A DNA stretch of 64,000 bases from an uncultured Rikenella sp. (GCA_947627885.1 CANQXP010000008.1:1-64000); one strand, 5' to 3'. Positions 35,314 to 44,738 are shown, counted from the first letter of the stretch. Made by a program: numbers and translations. Notes: generated from the letters alone by a model not told the origin.

Positions 35314-36285
35314 ATGCTTTACCCATTGAAATTCAAACCCATTTACAAAGAACGCATCTGGGGCGGGCGTAAGATAGAGACCGCCTTCGGCAAGAAACTG
35401 CCCGAAGGGGAGAAGATCGGCGAGAGCTGGGAGCTGTCCGGCGTCGACGGCGACGTCTCCGTCGTCTCCAACGGAAAGCTCAAAGGCAACAGCCTGCAGG
35501 AACTGATCGAAATCTACATGGGCGATCTGGTCGGGGACAAAGTGTTCGATAAATACGGCGAGGAATTCCCCCTGCTCATCAAACTCATCGACGCCGACGA
35601 CAACCTCTCCATACAGGTGCATCCTGACGACAAGCTCGCCGCCGAGCGGCACCACTCCTTCGGCAAGACCGAGATGTGGTATGTCGTGGGGCACGAGCCG
35701 GGGGCCGAACTCTATCTCGGCTTCAACCAGCCGGTGACCAAGGAAAAATACCTCGAATACCTGAATGCCGGGAAACTGGCGGAACTTCTTACTGCATATA
35801 AAGTGCAGGACGGCGACTCCTATTTTATTCCCGCCGGGACCATCCACGCCATCGGCAAAGGGCTGCTGATCGCCGAGATCCAGCAAACCTCCGACATCAC
35901 CTACCGCGTGTTCGACTGGAACCGCGTCGATCCCAAGACCGGGAAAGGGCGTGAGCTTCATACCGAACTGGCGCTGGACGCCATCGAATATAAATCCCGG
36001 TCGGACTACAAGACCGTGGCTGCGCCGAAAGTCAATGCCCCGGTGACCTTGGAGAAATGCCCCTATTTCCAGACCAACTCCCTGATCGTGGAGGGCGAGA
36101 CCGTGCGGGATTATGCACCGTTGGACTCCTTCGTGATCTACATCTGCCTCGACGGCAGCCTGGAGCTGGAGTACGAAGGTGGAACCGAGACCGTGAAGAA
36201 AGGGGAGACCGTGCTGCTCCCTGCCGAGATCGACGAAGTGACCCTTAAAGGGCAGGGGAAAGTGCTGGAAGTCTATATACCTTAA
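35314..36285 (+). CDS. manA: mannose-6-phosphate isomerase, class I
   Basis: 323 aa, the short class I form. It opens LYPLKFKPIYKERIWGGRKI. Zinc ligands lie in SIQVHPDD (~95-102), KTEMWYVVG (~112-120) and GTIHAIG (~171-177); the catalytic Arg region is YRVFDWNR. The C-terminal cupin half is complete. It interconverts mannose-6-P and fructose-6-P, linking glycolysis to mannose and GDP-sugar synthesis. A small secreted protein is encoded 14 bp downstream. Confidence 0.95.
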   Translation: MLYPLKFKPIYKERIWGGRKIETAFGKKLPEGEKIGESWELSGVDGDVSVVSNGKLKGNSLQELIEIYMGDLVGDKVFDKYGEEFPLLIKLIDADDNLSIQVHPDDKLAAERHHSFGKTEMWYVVGHEPGAELYLGFNQPVTKEKYLEYLNAGKLAELLTAYKVQDGDSYFIPAGTIHAIGKGLLIAEIQQTSDITYRVFDWNRVDPKTGKGRELHTELALDAIEYKSRSDYKTVAAPKVNAPVTLEKCPYFQTNSLIVEGETVRDYAPLDSFVIYICLDGSLELEYEGGTETVKKGETVLLPAEIDEVTLKGQGKVLEVYIP

Positions 36286-36299
36286 TTCAATACAAGATC

Positions 36300-36764
36300 A
36301 TGGGAAAATTCAGACATTGGATCGCCGCCGTGGCTTTCATGCTTATCGGGAGCGCTTCGTGGGCACAGGTCCCTGCGCAGGAGCCCGATCAATGCGCCGC
36401 CGTGCGCGCCGCGCTGCGGCAGGACGGAACCGATTCCACCGCCGTCGTTTCGTGCGGGAACGAAGAGCTGTTGACCTGCTTCCGTAAAGGAGGCAAGGCG
36501 ATGATGCTGGTCGACGACCCCGACGCCGAGATCTGGGGTGTTTCCGAAAACGGGACCAAGGACGACGGCTGGATCGCCGTGTTCAACAAAAGTGCCGACG
36601 CCGAATCCGTATTTGTCGTGAGCCATGAGGAGATGGGGCTTCAGACCTGCCCCGGGAACTACGCCCTGGTGGACGTATGGGGCCGCGGGCCGCTTCGCAT
36701 GGGGCAGGAGGTGACCGTCAAGCCCAAAGGAGTGCTGTTTATCCGGTACCGCTCGCTGGATTGA
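36300..36764 (+). CDS. small secreted protein resembling a glycosidase C-terminal domain
   Basis: 154 aa with a signal peptide (MGKFRHWIAAVAFMLIGSASWA). The mature part contains DDGWIAVFNKSADAESVFVV, then MGLQTCPGNYALVDVW and VKPKGVLFIRY. This resembles the beta-sandwich domain at the C-terminus of alpha-galactosidase-like (GH27-type) enzymes (GWIAVFN...Y-L-DVW...PHGV-LYR). There is no catalytic domain. It follows manA closely and may be cotranscribed. The function is not known and the resemblance is read by eye. Confidence 0.7.
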   Translation: MGKFRHWIAAVAFMLIGSASWAQVPAQEPDQCAAVRAALRQDGTDSTAVVSCGNEELLTCFRKGGKAMMLVDDPDAEIWGVSENGTKDDGWIAVFNKSADAESVFVVSHEEMGLQTCPGNYALVDVWGRGPLRMGQEVTVKPKGVLFIRYRSLD

Positions 36765-36783
36765 AACTTTTTCCGGCCCGGGA

Positions 36784-36813
36784 TTGGAAGTCGGGAAAAA
36801 AATGCTACCTTTG
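36784..36813 (+). promoter_or_regulatory. rpsO promoter
   Basis: TTG at 36784-36786, 19-nt spacer, TACCTTTG at 36806-36813, ~32 nt before the rpsO start. A full two-box consensus match. Confidence 0.78.
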
Positions 36814-36845
36814 CCCCGCTTCTAATTAATAGACCGTATAATTAC

Positions 36846-37121
36846 ATGAGCAACTACATCAACACCGAAAAGAAACAGGAACTGTTTCAGAACTACGGCA
36901 AAGCCGCCAAAGACACCGGCTCCGCCGAAAGCCAGATCGCGCTCTTCTCTTACCGGATCGCGCACCTGACCGAACACCTCAAGCAGCACAAACACGACTA
37001 CAACACGCAGCGCGCCCTGCTCAAACTGGTGGGTAAACGCCGCAGCATGCTCGACTACCTGGTGAAAACCGACATTGAGCGTTACCGGGCCATCGTCAAG
37101 GCGCTGGGCTTGCGTAAGTAA
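36846..37121 (+). CDS. rpsO: 30S ribosomal protein S15
   Basis: 91 aa (usual 89). It has the S15 hallmarks GSAESQIALFSYRIAHLTEH and NTQRALLKLVGKRRSMLDYL. It binds 16S rRNA in the central domain early in 30S assembly. It lies upstream of pnp, a gene order conserved across bacteria, separated here by a strong terminator. Confidence 0.98.
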   Translation: MSNYINTEKKQELFQNYGKAAKDTGSAESQIALFSYRIAHLTEHLKQHKHDYNTQRALLKLVGKRRSMLDYLVKTDIERYRAIVKALGLRK

Positions 37122-37140
37122 TTTTATTTCAGCCGAAAGG

Positions 37141-37182
37141 GACGGTTTCTTTGCTGTTTGCAAAGAAACCGTCGTCTTTTTT
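37141..37182 (+). terminator. rpsO terminator / rpsO-pnp intergenic hairpin
   Basis: GACGGTTTCTTTGC (37141-37154) pairs perfectly with GCAAAGAAACCGTC (37160-37173), followed by GTCTTTTTTT. A 14-bp stem plus T-run is a textbook intrinsic terminator. Confidence 0.92.
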
Positions 37183-37225
37183 ACGAATAACGGGCTTTCT
37201 GCGCTTGCGCGGCCCGTTTTTTTTG

Positions 37226-37233
37226 TATCTTAG
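37226..37233 (+). promoter_or_regulatory. pnp promoter, -7 box (one mismatch)
   Basis: TATCTTAG differs from TAnnTTTG at one base. TTG at 37205-37207 is 18 nt upstream. It is 26 nt before the pnp ATG and would let pnp be expressed apart from rpsO. Confidence 0.45.
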
Positions 37234-37259
37234 CCCCAAATTTTCAAGGAAAAAACACA

Positions 37260-39401
37260 ATGTATTACAACGCAACCCAAAAAAACATCGAACTCAGCGG
37301 GGGACGCACCATCCAGATCGAGACCGGCAAGCTGGCCAAGCAGGCCGACGGCGCGGTGGTCGTGCGTCAGGGAGACACCATGCTGCTGGCTACCGTCGTG
37401 GCGGCTAAAGACGCCAAAGAAGACGTGGACTTCATGCCCCTTTCCGTGGAATATAAAGAGAAATACGCGGCCAACGGCCGTTTCCCCGGCGGGTTCCTCA
37501 AGCGCGAGGCACGCCCGTCCGATTATGAGATCCTCGTGTCGCGCCTGATCGACCGCGCCCTGCGTCCGCTGTTCCCCAGCGACTACCACGCGGAAGTGTT
37601 CGTGACCGTCACCTTGCTGTCGGCCGATCCCGATATCCAGCCCGACGCTTTGGCGGGGCTGGCCGCTTCGGCCGCGCTGGCCGTATCGACCGTGCCGTTC
37701 GGCGGCCCGATCTCGGAAGTGCGCGTGGCGCGGCTCAACGGCGAGTTCGTCATCAACCCGACCTTCTCGCAGATGGCCGGCGACGCCTGCGACCTCGACA
37801 TCATGGTGGCCGCCACCGAGGACAATATCATGATGGTCGAAGGCGAAATGAAAGAGGTGTCCGAAGCCGTGATGCTCGACGCCATCAAATTCGCTCATGA
37901 AGAGATCAAAAAGCAGTGCCGGGCGCAGATCGAACTGATGCGGGAAGTCGGCAAGGCCGAAAAGCGCACCTATTGCCACGAGCAGAACGACTGGGCGCTG
38001 CGCGACGCCGTGGCCGGGGCTACCTACGACAAAGTGTACGAGATCGCCAAGAGCCAACTGCCCAAGCACGAGCGCAGCGACAAATTCGACGAGATACTGG
38101 ACCGGTACCTCTCCGAATTCGAAGCGCAGCACGGCGCCGAGGAGCTGGCCGCGAAGAAAAGCATGATCTGCCGCTACTTCCACGACTATTCGCTCAAACC
38201 CGCCATGCGCAATATGATCCTGAACGAAGGGGTGCGTCTGGACGGACGTAAGACCACGGAGATCAGGCCGATATGGTGCGAAGTGGGGTACCTGCCCGCG
38301 CCTCACGGTTCGGCCGTATTTACGCGCGGCGAAACGCAGTCGCTGACCACCGTGACGCTTGGCACAAAACTTGATGAAAAAATGATCGACGACGTCCTGC
38401 GCGAAGGGACCGAGCGATTCGTTCTTCACTATAATTTTCCGCCTTTTTCGACCGGTGAAGCGCGTCCGGCACGGGGTTTGTCACGTCGGGAGATCGGACA
38501 CGGCAACCTGGCGTTCCGCGCACTGAAGCCGATGATCCCGGATGCCAGCGTTTGCCCGTATGCCATCCGCGTGGTGTCCGACATCCTGGAGTCCAACGGT
38601 TCGTCGTCGATGGCGACCGTTTGCGCAGGGACGCTGGCCCTGATGGATGCCGGGGTGCAGATCAAAAAGCCGGTGTCGGGGATCGCCATGGGGCTGATCG
38701 CCGAAGGGGACCGGGTCGCCGTTCTTTCCGATATCCTGGGTGACGAAGACCACCTGGGCGATATGGACTTCAAAGTGACCGGGACCGCTGACGGCATTAC
38801 CGCCACCCAGATGGACATCAAGGTAGACGGGTTGAGCTATGACGTGTTGGCCGCCGCGTTGGAGCAGGCGCGCCAGGGGCGGATGTATATCCTCGGCAAA
38901 CTGACCGAGACCATCGCCGAGCCGCGTGCGGATTACAAGCCCCACGTGCCGCGCATGGTACAGATCACCATCCCGAAAGACTTTATCGGCGCCGTGATCG
39001 GCCCGGGCGGGAAGGTGATCCAGGAGATGCAGAAAGAGACCGGAACGACCATCACCATCACCGAGGAGGGCGAAGTGGGGAAAGTGGACGTGTTCGGCGC
39101 CAACAAAGAGGGAGTCGATGCGGCGATCGCCAAGATCAAAGGGATCACGGCCGTGCCGGAAGTGGGAACGATCTATCACGGCAAGGTGAAGACGATAGTC
39201 GCCTTCGGGGCCTTCGTCGAGATCCTGCCGGGCAAGGACGGCCTGCTGCACATCTCCGAAATCGCACACCGCCGCTTCGAGACCATGGAAGAGACGGGAC
39301 TGAAGGAGGGCGACATGATCGACGTGAAACTGATCGGGGTCGATCCCAAGAACGGCAAACTGAAACTCTCGCGCAAAGTGCTGATCGACAAGGAACAGTA
39401 A
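37260..39401 (+). CDS. pnp: polyribonucleotide nucleotidyltransferase (PNPase)
   Basis: 713 aa. Two RNase PH domains (first with [20 protein letters not shown]; second with [20 protein letters not shown]), the helical linker between them, then a KH domain (~555-615, [17 protein letters not shown]) and an S1 domain (~620-695, [20 protein letters not shown]). The enzyme degrades RNA 3' to 5' phosphorolytically and can add tails. The length and domain order are standard. Confidence 0.98.
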   Translation: MYYNATQKNIELSGGRTIQIETGKLAKQADGAVVVRQGDTMLLATVVAAKDAKEDVDFMPLSVEYKEKYAANGRFPGGFLKREARPSDYEILVSRLIDRALRPLFPSDYHAEVFVTVTLLSADPDIQPDALAGLAASAALAVSTVPFGGPISEVRVARLNGEFVINPTFSQMAGDACDLDIMVAATEDNIMMVEGEMKEVSEAVMLDAIKFAHEEIKKQCRAQIELMREVGKAEKRTYCHEQNDWALRDAVAGATYDKVYEIAKSQLPKHERSDKFDEILDRYLSEFEAQHGAEELAAKKSMICRYFHDYSLKPAMRNMILNEGVRLDGRKTTEIRPIWCEVGYLPAPHGSAVFTRGETQSLTTVTLGTKLDEKMIDDVLREGTERFVLHYNFPPFSTGEARPARGLSRREIGHGNLAFRALKPMIPDASVCPYAIRVVSDILESNGSSSMATVCAGTLALMDAGVQIKKPVSGIAMGLIAEGDRVAVLSDILGDEDHLGDMDFKVTGTADGITATQMDIKVDGLSYDVLAAALEQARQGRMYILGKLTETIAEPRADYKPHVPRMVQITIPKDFIGAVIGPGGKVIQEMQKETGTTITITEEGEVGKVDVFGANKEGVDAAIAKIKGITAVPEVGTIYHGKVKTIVAFGAFVEILPGKDGLLHISEIAHRRFETMEETGLKEGDMIDVKLIGVDPKNGKLKLSRKVLIDKEQ

Positions 39402-39515
39402 CGGGAAAGAAACTTCGGAAACAACCGAAATATATAGTCGCGGAAGCCGGAATTCCGAGGAAAAGCGCAAAGGATTTTTTTCGCAGCTCCTAAAGAATTT
39501 TCCGAAACAATTTCG

Positions 39516-39523
39516 TAACTTTG
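39516..39523 (+). promoter_or_regulatory. promoter box of the TPR lipoprotein gene
   Basis: TAACTTTG, ~63 nt before the start at 39586. Confidence 0.65.
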
Positions 39524-39585
39524 TATTTCCTTCAATGGAGTGGATAGAAAACAATAAAAACCAATTAAATAACAATTAACTGATT

Positions 39586-41322
39586 ATGAGAAAGTTTTTA
39601 AACATCAGTCTCGCGGTCATCGCTGCGTCGGCTCTTCTCACCAGCTGTAACTGCTTCAGCAAGATGATGAAGAAGACCGCACAGGGCATTACGGTTACCT
39701 GCGCTCCGGAAGTGGTTACCCTCAAGGGTGACAACGCCGTGACCACCATCACCGTGAACATCCCGGCCAAAGCATTCCACAAACAGGGCGTGCTGAAAGT
39801 GACTCCGGTGATCGTTTCGGCCATCGACGGCAGCGAATACGCCGGCGAACCGAAATTCCTCCAGGGGGAAAAGGTACAGGACAACTATACCGTCATTCCT
39901 TACTCGGGCGGCTCTTTCACCATGGATGTAGCGATCCCGTACAACCCGTCGATGCGCCTGTCGCAGCTCGTACTCAAAGCTGAGGCCAAGTGCCTGAAAG
40001 GCGGTAAGAAGATCAAGAACTTCACCGAATACAAGACCCCGATCGTGGTTGCCAACGGTGTAAGCTCGCTGCAACTCATGGCCGACAACTATGCGAAAGT
40101 GGCTATCGCTCCGGATGCTTTCCAGCGCGTGACCAACATTTCGGAATCGGCTAAGATCATGTTCGTGATCAACCGGGCCAACGTTCGCTCGAACCAGCTC
40201 TCCAAGGAAGACATCAAAGCCCTGCAGGACTTCATCATCGCAAACTCAGGCGATGCCAAGAAGAAAGTAGGCGATGTTTACACCCAGGCATATGCTTCTC
40301 CGGACGGCCCGCTGGCTTTCAACGACAGACTGTCCAAAGAACGCGGTACCTCTACCCACAAGGCTATGAGCGCCAAGTTCAAGAAAGACAAAGTGCCGGC
40401 TGACACCAAGTTCGACATCAACGCGATGGGCGAAGACTGGGAAGGCTTCAAGGAACTGGTCGAAAAATCGGATATCCCCGACAAAGCGTTGATCCTCCAG
40501 GTTCTCTCGATGTACAGCGATCCGCAGGTTCGCGACCGTGAGATCAAGAACATGAGCGCCGCTTTCAAAGTGCTGGCCGAAAAGATCCTCCCGGAACTGC
40601 GCCGTTCGAAAATGACCGTTAACGTTCAGGTCGAAGGTCTGACCGACAACGAGCTGAAAGAAGCTGTCGCTACCGACATCAACAAGCTGAACGTGGAAGA
40701 GATGCTGTTCGCTGCCACCCTGTACAACGACAACGCTACCAAGGCTAAGATCTACAAAGCCGCTGCCGAAAAATACAACTGCTACCGCGGTTACAACAAC
40801 CTCGGCGTGGTTCTGGCCAACGAAGGCGATTACGCAGGTGCCAAAGCCGCTTTCCTGAAAGCCGCTTCGCTGAACAACACCGACCCGAACGTCATCAACA
40901 ACCTGGGCGTCGTAGCCCTGGCCGAAGGCAAAAAGGCTGAAGCAGCCAAATTCTTCGCTGCCTCTTCCGCTCCGGAAGCCAAATACAATAAGGGTCTCGT
41001 TGAACTGGCCAACGGTAACTACGCCGCTGCCGCACGTACCCTCGACGGTTACAACCAGGCACTGGCCGAACTGCTGAACGGCAACGTAGCCAAAGCTAAA
41101 CAGCAGCTGGCGGGTATGAACACTTGGCGTGCCAACTATGTGAAAGCGGTTATCGCAGCACAGGAAGGCGATGCTAACGCTCTGATCTCGAACCTGAAAG
41201 CCGCTATCGCTCAGAACCCGGAAGCTGCCGAACTGGCTGCAACCGATGTAAACTTCTACAACTTCTTCGAACATGCACAGTTCGTGGAAATCGTAAAAGT
41301 GAAAGTGAAAATGAAATACTAA
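39586..41322 (+). CDS. TPR-containing lipoprotein
   Basis: 578 aa. The lipobox cysteine is Cys21 (SALLTSC). The N-terminal ~160 residues are beta-rich. A middle part (~190-370) has an OmpA-like flavour (YTQAYASPDGPLAFNDRLSK, where resistance-to-collapse domains usually list sugars and repeats). The C-terminal ~200 residues contain TPR helices such as YNCYRGYNNLGVVLANEGDY. The codon choice (GCT, GGT, AAG, AAC heavy) differs from the GC-rich neighbours and suggests high expression. Likely an abundant periplasmic envelope protein. Similar proteins are common in Bacteroidales and uncharacterised. Confidence 0.78.
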   Translation: MRKFLNISLAVIAASALLTSCNCFSKMMKKTAQGITVTCAPEVVTLKGDNAVTTITVNIPAKAFHKQGVLKVTPVIVSAIDGSEYAGEPKFLQGEKVQDNYTVIPYSGGSFTMDVAIPYNPSMRLSQLVLKAEAKCLKGGKKIKNFTEYKTPIVVANGVSSLQLMADNYAKVAIAPDAFQRVTNISESAKIMFVINRANVRSNQLSKEDIKALQDFIIANSGDAKKKVGDVYTQAYASPDGPLAFNDRLSKERGTSTHKAMSAKFKKDKVPADTKFDINAMGEDWEGFKELVEKSDIPDKALILQVLSMYSDPQVRDREIKNMSAAFKVLAEKILPELRRSKMTVNVQVEGLTDNELKEAVATDINKLNVEEMLFAATLYNDNATKAKIYKAAAEKYNCYRGYNNLGVVLANEGDYAGAKAAFLKAASLNNTDPNVINNLGVVALAEGKKAEAAKFFAASSAPEAKYNKGLVELANGNYAAAARTLDGYNQALAELLNGNVAKAKQQLAGMNTWRANYVKAVIAAQEGDANALISNLKAAIAQNPEAAELAATDVNFYNFFEHAQFVEIVKVKVKMKY

Positions 41323-41346
41323 TCGGTTTCCGAACCGAAAGGTTAT

Positions 41347-41390
41347 ACGATGCCCGGCGCTGTCGACAGCGCCGGGCATCGTTCGTTTTA
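41347..41390 (+). terminator. terminator after the TPR lipoprotein gene
   Basis: ACGATGCCCGGCGCTG pairs perfectly with CAGCGCCGGGCATCGT around TCGA, so the 36 bp are a perfect palindrome, followed by TCGTTTTA. Confidence 0.88.
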
Positions 41391-41442
41391 AGGGGAGGGG
41401 CGATTAGGTATTTGGACTTACTGCAACCTCGTGGAGAATAGC

Positions 41443-41450
41443 TATCTTTG
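41443..41450 (+). promoter_or_regulatory. smpB promoter, -7 box
   Basis: TATCTTTG, 12 nt before the smpB ATG at 41463, which argues against the in-frame upstream start at 41448. Confidence 0.7.
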
Positions 41451-41462
41451 CACACGGAAATT

Positions 41463-41918
41463 ATGGCCGAACAGAACAAAATATCCATCAAGAACAAGCG
41501 CGCCGCTTTCGATTACGAAATTCTCGAAGAGTGGATGGCGGGTATCGTGCTGACGGGCACCGAGATCAAATCGGTGCGGATGAGCAAGGCGAGCCTGGTG
41601 GATTGCTATTGCTTTCTGCACCATGGGGAGTTGTATGTCCACGGGATGAACATCGCGGAGTACCACTGGGGAACGTATAACAACCACCAGCCTAAGCGGG
41701 ACCGAAAATTGCTGTTGAACCGCAAGGAGATAAACAAAATCGAACGTGCCTTGCAGGACAAGGGGCTGACGGTGGTGGGGCTGCGGCTGTTCATCAACGA
41801 CCGTGGTCTGGCCAAACTGGTGATCGGGCTTGCCCGGGGCCGCAAGAAGTACGATAAGCGGGAAAACCTGAAGGAGAAGGATGCCAAACGGGATATGGAC
41901 CGCGCTATGAAACGTTGA
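41463..41918 (+). CDS. smpB: SsrA-binding protein SmpB
   Basis: 151 aa from the ATG at 41463. Hallmarks: [20 protein letters not shown], then [10 protein letters not shown] and NIAEYHWG (the NI-Y family motif), then [12 protein letters not shown], and a basic C-terminal tail ([19 protein letters not shown]). It brings tmRNA to stalled ribosomes. The tmRNA gene itself is not in this window. Confidence 0.97.
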   Translation: MAEQNKISIKNKRAAFDYEILEEWMAGIVLTGTEIKSVRMSKASLVDCYCFLHHGELYVHGMNIAEYHWGTYNNHQPKRDRKLLLNRKEINKIERALQDKGLTVVGLRLFINDRGLAKLVIGLARGRKKYDKRENLKEKDAKRDMDRAMKR

Positions 41919-41961
41919 TTATTACTTTAACCGTTCGTTTAGTTACTACCCGCATGAAACC

Positions 41962-42202
41962 GTACCTTTTCTGAAAAAAAGGTACCCAAAAGACTTTTGA
42001 GCCAGCTACGCTACTCCTCAGGCTCCGCAATCACACCCGCTTTGGGTTGCAAAGGCCGGAGCCAGCGAGGCCTAAACGAGCGAAGCGATGTTGCAGGCCT
42101 ACGCCGGGGGTGGCTCCGGCCTGCGCGGCTCGCTACGCTCGCCGCCGAAACGAGTCGTCATAACCCGGAAAGTCCCAAGGGGGCCAAAGAAAACAGTACC
42201 CT
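41962..42202 (-). repeat. intergenic repeat family, copy 3 (reverse orientation)
   Basis: Hairpin GTACCTTTT/AAAAGGTAC at the low-coordinate end, then AGCTACGCTACTCCTCAGGC, the GGCCGGAGCCA/TGGCTCCGGCC inverted repeat around ~60 bp, and the GGGCCAAAGAAAACAGTACCC end. Nearly the same as copy 4. Confidence 0.82.
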
Positions 42203-42246
42203 TCCATGGGCAATAATAAAACGAACAGATTAAAATAAAGAATAGG

Positions 42247-43485
42247 ATGACCAGACAGCGACTATTGAACCATTTTAAGACCGAAGACTGGCTTGCCGTA
42301 GCCGCAGGGTTGATCATTATGATCCTCGCCATCGCGATGCCCCGGTGGATGCCCGTTATGCCCAAGACCCTCGACACCGTCGGAAGTTGGCAAAACATCG
42401 TGATACTGATCGCCGGGCTGTTCGTGATCGTCTACGCCGCATGCAAGATACTCGGCAGGCCCACACGCGGAATCCTGCCCTCCCTGATTGTTATTTTCGC
42501 CGTGGCATTGGGAGCGCAGTATATCGCCTCGTCGCCCGCCATTAAGGAGACGACCGGACTTGAAAGCGTATTTTTCGCCGTGGCGCTGGGGTTGCTTATC
42601 AGCAACACCATCGGCGTGCCTAAATGGATGCGGCCCGCGCTGCAAAGCGAGTTTTACGTCAAAATCGGGCTGGTGCTGCTCGGCACTACCGTTATCTTCG
42701 GCGAGATCATGCAGGCCGGGGCGTTGGGGCTTATTCAGGCCCTCGTCGTGGTCTTCTGCGTGTGGAACTTCGGATTCTGGATCTGCCGCAAACTGGGCGT
42801 CGACCGCGAGATGTCCACCATGCTCGCCAGCGCCGTCTCCATCTGCGGCGTGTCGGCGGCCATCGCCACTTGCGGGGCCATCAAAGGGGACAGCAAGAAA
42901 CTGTCGTACGTTATTTCGCTGGTGCTCGTCGTGGCCATCCCCATGATGTACTTCATGCCTTATTTGGCTGTTTGGATGGGACTCTCGCCGGAAGTGGCCG
43001 GGGCATGGATGGGCGGTACCATCGACACCACCGGTGCCGTCGTGGCCTCCGGTTCCGTGCTCGGAGAGACGGCCGAGAAATACAGCGTTATCGTCAAATT
43101 CTCGCAGAACGTGCTGCTCGGTCTGGCCGCTTTCGCCATCTCCATCTATTGGTCGTACAAAGGCAAAGACCATCGGGAGAAGCCCACGCCGGCCGTATTG
43201 TGGGAACGGTTCCCGAAATTCGTGCTCGGCTTCGTGTTCGCCTCTCTGGTGTTCAGCTTCGCCATGCCGCTCGAAACGGCCAAGAGCGTGGGCGGCGTGA
43301 CCAAGAACCTGCAAGGGGCCTTCTTTGCTATCGCTTTCGTCTGCATCGGATTGGAGACCCGCTTCAAGGATATCTTTAACAAAAGCTTCAAAAAACCGCT
43401 GTGGGGTTTCCTGATCGCGCAGGGTTTCAATATCGTGCTGACGCTGATCGTGGCTTATCTGCTGTTCGCCCATATCGGCGATTAG
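42247..43485 (+). CDS. YeiH/UPF0324 family putative sulfate exporter
   Basis: 412 aa with about ten transmembrane helices (for example LAVAAGLIIMILAIAMPRWM and IGLVLLGTTVIFGEIM). The family signature SAVSICGVSAAIATCGAIKG and the repeat-like GGTIDTTGAVVASGSVLG are present. UPF0324/YeiH proteins are inner-membrane and have been linked to export of sulfite, sulfate or sulfonate degradation products; the substrate is not proven here. Monocistronic, with a strong shared terminator downstream. Confidence 0.88.
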   Translation: MTRQRLLNHFKTEDWLAVAAGLIIMILAIAMPRWMPVMPKTLDTVGSWQNIVILIAGLFVIVYAACKILGRPTRGILPSLIVIFAVALGAQYIASSPAIKETTGLESVFFAVALGLLISNTIGVPKWMRPALQSEFYVKIGLVLLGTTVIFGEIMQAGALGLIQALVVVFCVWNFGFWICRKLGVDREMSTMLASAVSICGVSAAIATCGAIKGDSKKLSYVISLVLVVAIPMMYFMPYLAVWMGLSPEVAGAWMGGTIDTTGAVVASGSVLGETAEKYSVIVKFSQNVLLGLAAFAISIYWSYKGKDHREKPTPAVLWERFPKFVLGFVFASLVFSFAMPLETAKSVGGVTKNLQGAFFAIAFVCIGLETRFKDIFNKSFKKPLWGFLIAQGFNIVLTLIVAYLLFAHIGD

Positions 43486-43503
43486 TCTCGTATAAAAACA
43501 GCG

Positions 43504-43541
43504 AAAGCGGCGTGATCCCTGATGGGATCACGCCGCTTTTT
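43504..43541. terminator. bidirectional terminator
   Basis: AAAGCGGCGTGATCCC pairs perfectly with GGGATCACGCCGCTTT around TGAT, flanked by T-rich sequence. It serves both convergent genes. Confidence 0.92.
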
Positions 43542-43552
43542 GTATGGAAAGT

Positions 43553-44446
43553 CTATTCCGTTTCCTGCGGCACGATAATGGGCAAGCTTCCCGGCAGGCA
43601 TTCGATGTCGAGCGGGAAATCCGGCCCTTTCTCCCCGTCAATATCCGTCGTGGGCTGGTCGTTCTCGATATGCAGCTTGCGCGTCTGGAAGTAGACGATG
43701 TCGCTGGGATAGGCTGAATCCCGTTTCTTCATCAGGAAATGGAAGACATTCTTAATGCTCTCCACGATATTCTCGCCTTTGATAATCAGCACGTCCAGCA
43801 GGCCGTCCTCGGCGCTGGAATGTCTGGCCAGCTTGAAGTTACCCGCCGTGCGGCCGTTGAACACCAGGAGCAGCAGGCAGCTCCCTTTGAACGAGATCTC
43901 GTCGGCCGTCACCTCGATGTTCATCTTCCGGAACGACGGCAGCTCGCCGATGCTGCTGAAATAGTAGGCCAGTTTGCCGAACGTGTTCTTGAGCGCGGTC
44001 GGAGTCTTTTGCGACACCTCCGTGAACAGGCCGCAGCTCAGCACGTTGATAAAATACCGGTTGTTCACCCGGCCCATGTCCAGGTATTGTACCTTCCCGT
44101 TCAGGATGGCCCGGCAGGCGTCGGTCAGGTTGTTCGGCATACCGATCAGGTGGGCGAAATCGTTGGCCGTACCCATCGGCAGGATGGCGATCGGTATGGT
44201 CACGTCCCTGTGCCTGAGATAGTTCACCAGCCGGTTGATGGTGCCGTCGCCTCCAGCGGCGAGCAGGTGATCAGGCCGGAGGGTTCCGATCAGTGCGGAA
44301 AGGTTGGACAGGCCCCGCTCGCGGGTGATCCGGAAAAGGGTCAGCACATATCCTGCCCGCTGGTAGTACATGGCGATACGGTCCAACTGGGCGACGATCT
44401 GGGCTTCGCCGGACACGGGGTTATATAAGAATATAACATTCTTCAT
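43553..44446 (-). CDS. diacylglycerol/lipid kinase (DagK/YegS family)
   Basis: 297 aa from the ATG at 44446 (MKNVIFLYNPVSG, the typical start). The nucleotide-binding motif is AAGGDGTINRL (~74-84), followed by ILPMGTANDFAHLIG and the C-terminal beta-sandwich with LLLVFNGRTAGNF and AEDGLLDVLII. It phosphorylates a lipid such as diacylglycerol at the inner membrane, recycling it into phosphatidate. Confidence 0.93.
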   Translation of the reverse strand: MKNVIFLYNPVSGEAQIVAQLDRIAMYYQRAGYVLTLFRITRERGLSNLSALIGTLRPDHLLAAGGDGTINRLVNYLRHRDVTIPIAILPMGTANDFAHLIGMPNNLTDACRAILNGKVQYLDMGRVNNRYFINVLSCGLFTEVSQKTPTALKNTFGKLAYYFSSIGELPSFRKMNIEVTADEISFKGSCLLLLVFNGRTAGNFKLARHSSAEDGLLDVLIIKGENIVESIKNVFHFLMKKRDSAYPSDIVYFQTRKLHIENDQPTTDIDGEKGPDFPLDIECLPGSLPIIVPQETE

Positions 44447-44495
44447 AAATGCTTTATTTAATCGTTCGTTTTTATCTCTTCCCCTGTATGGAACT

Positions 44496-44738
44496 GCCGC
44501 TTTTTGTAAAAAGCGGGCCCGTTGGGCTTCCGGGCTGTGTCTACCCAGTATACTCAGGCTCCGCAATTACATCCGCTTTGGGTTGTAAAGGCCGGAGCCA
44601 GCGAGGCCAAAACGAGCGAAGCGATGTTGCAGGCCTTCGGCGGGGGTGGCTCCGGCCTGCGCGGCTCGCTACGGTCGCCGCCGAAACGGGTCGTCATACC
44701 CGGAAAGTCCCAACGGGGCCAAAGAGAACAGTACCCTC
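44496..44738 (-). repeat. intergenic repeat family, copy 4 (reverse orientation)
   Basis: Hairpin CCGCTTTTT/AAAAAGCGG at the low-coordinate end, then GCTCCGCAATTACATCCGC, the GGCCGGAGCCAGCGAGGCC core, TGGCTCCGGCC, and the GGCCAAAGAGAACAGTACCC end. It matches copy 3 closely, but lacks the GAGTAGCGTAGC segment near the left hairpin. Confidence 0.82.

Noticed and set aside
41448..41462. Upstream start giving SmpB five more residues
   Set aside because: It overlaps the TATCTTTG promoter box at 41443-41450, so it cannot be in the transcript.
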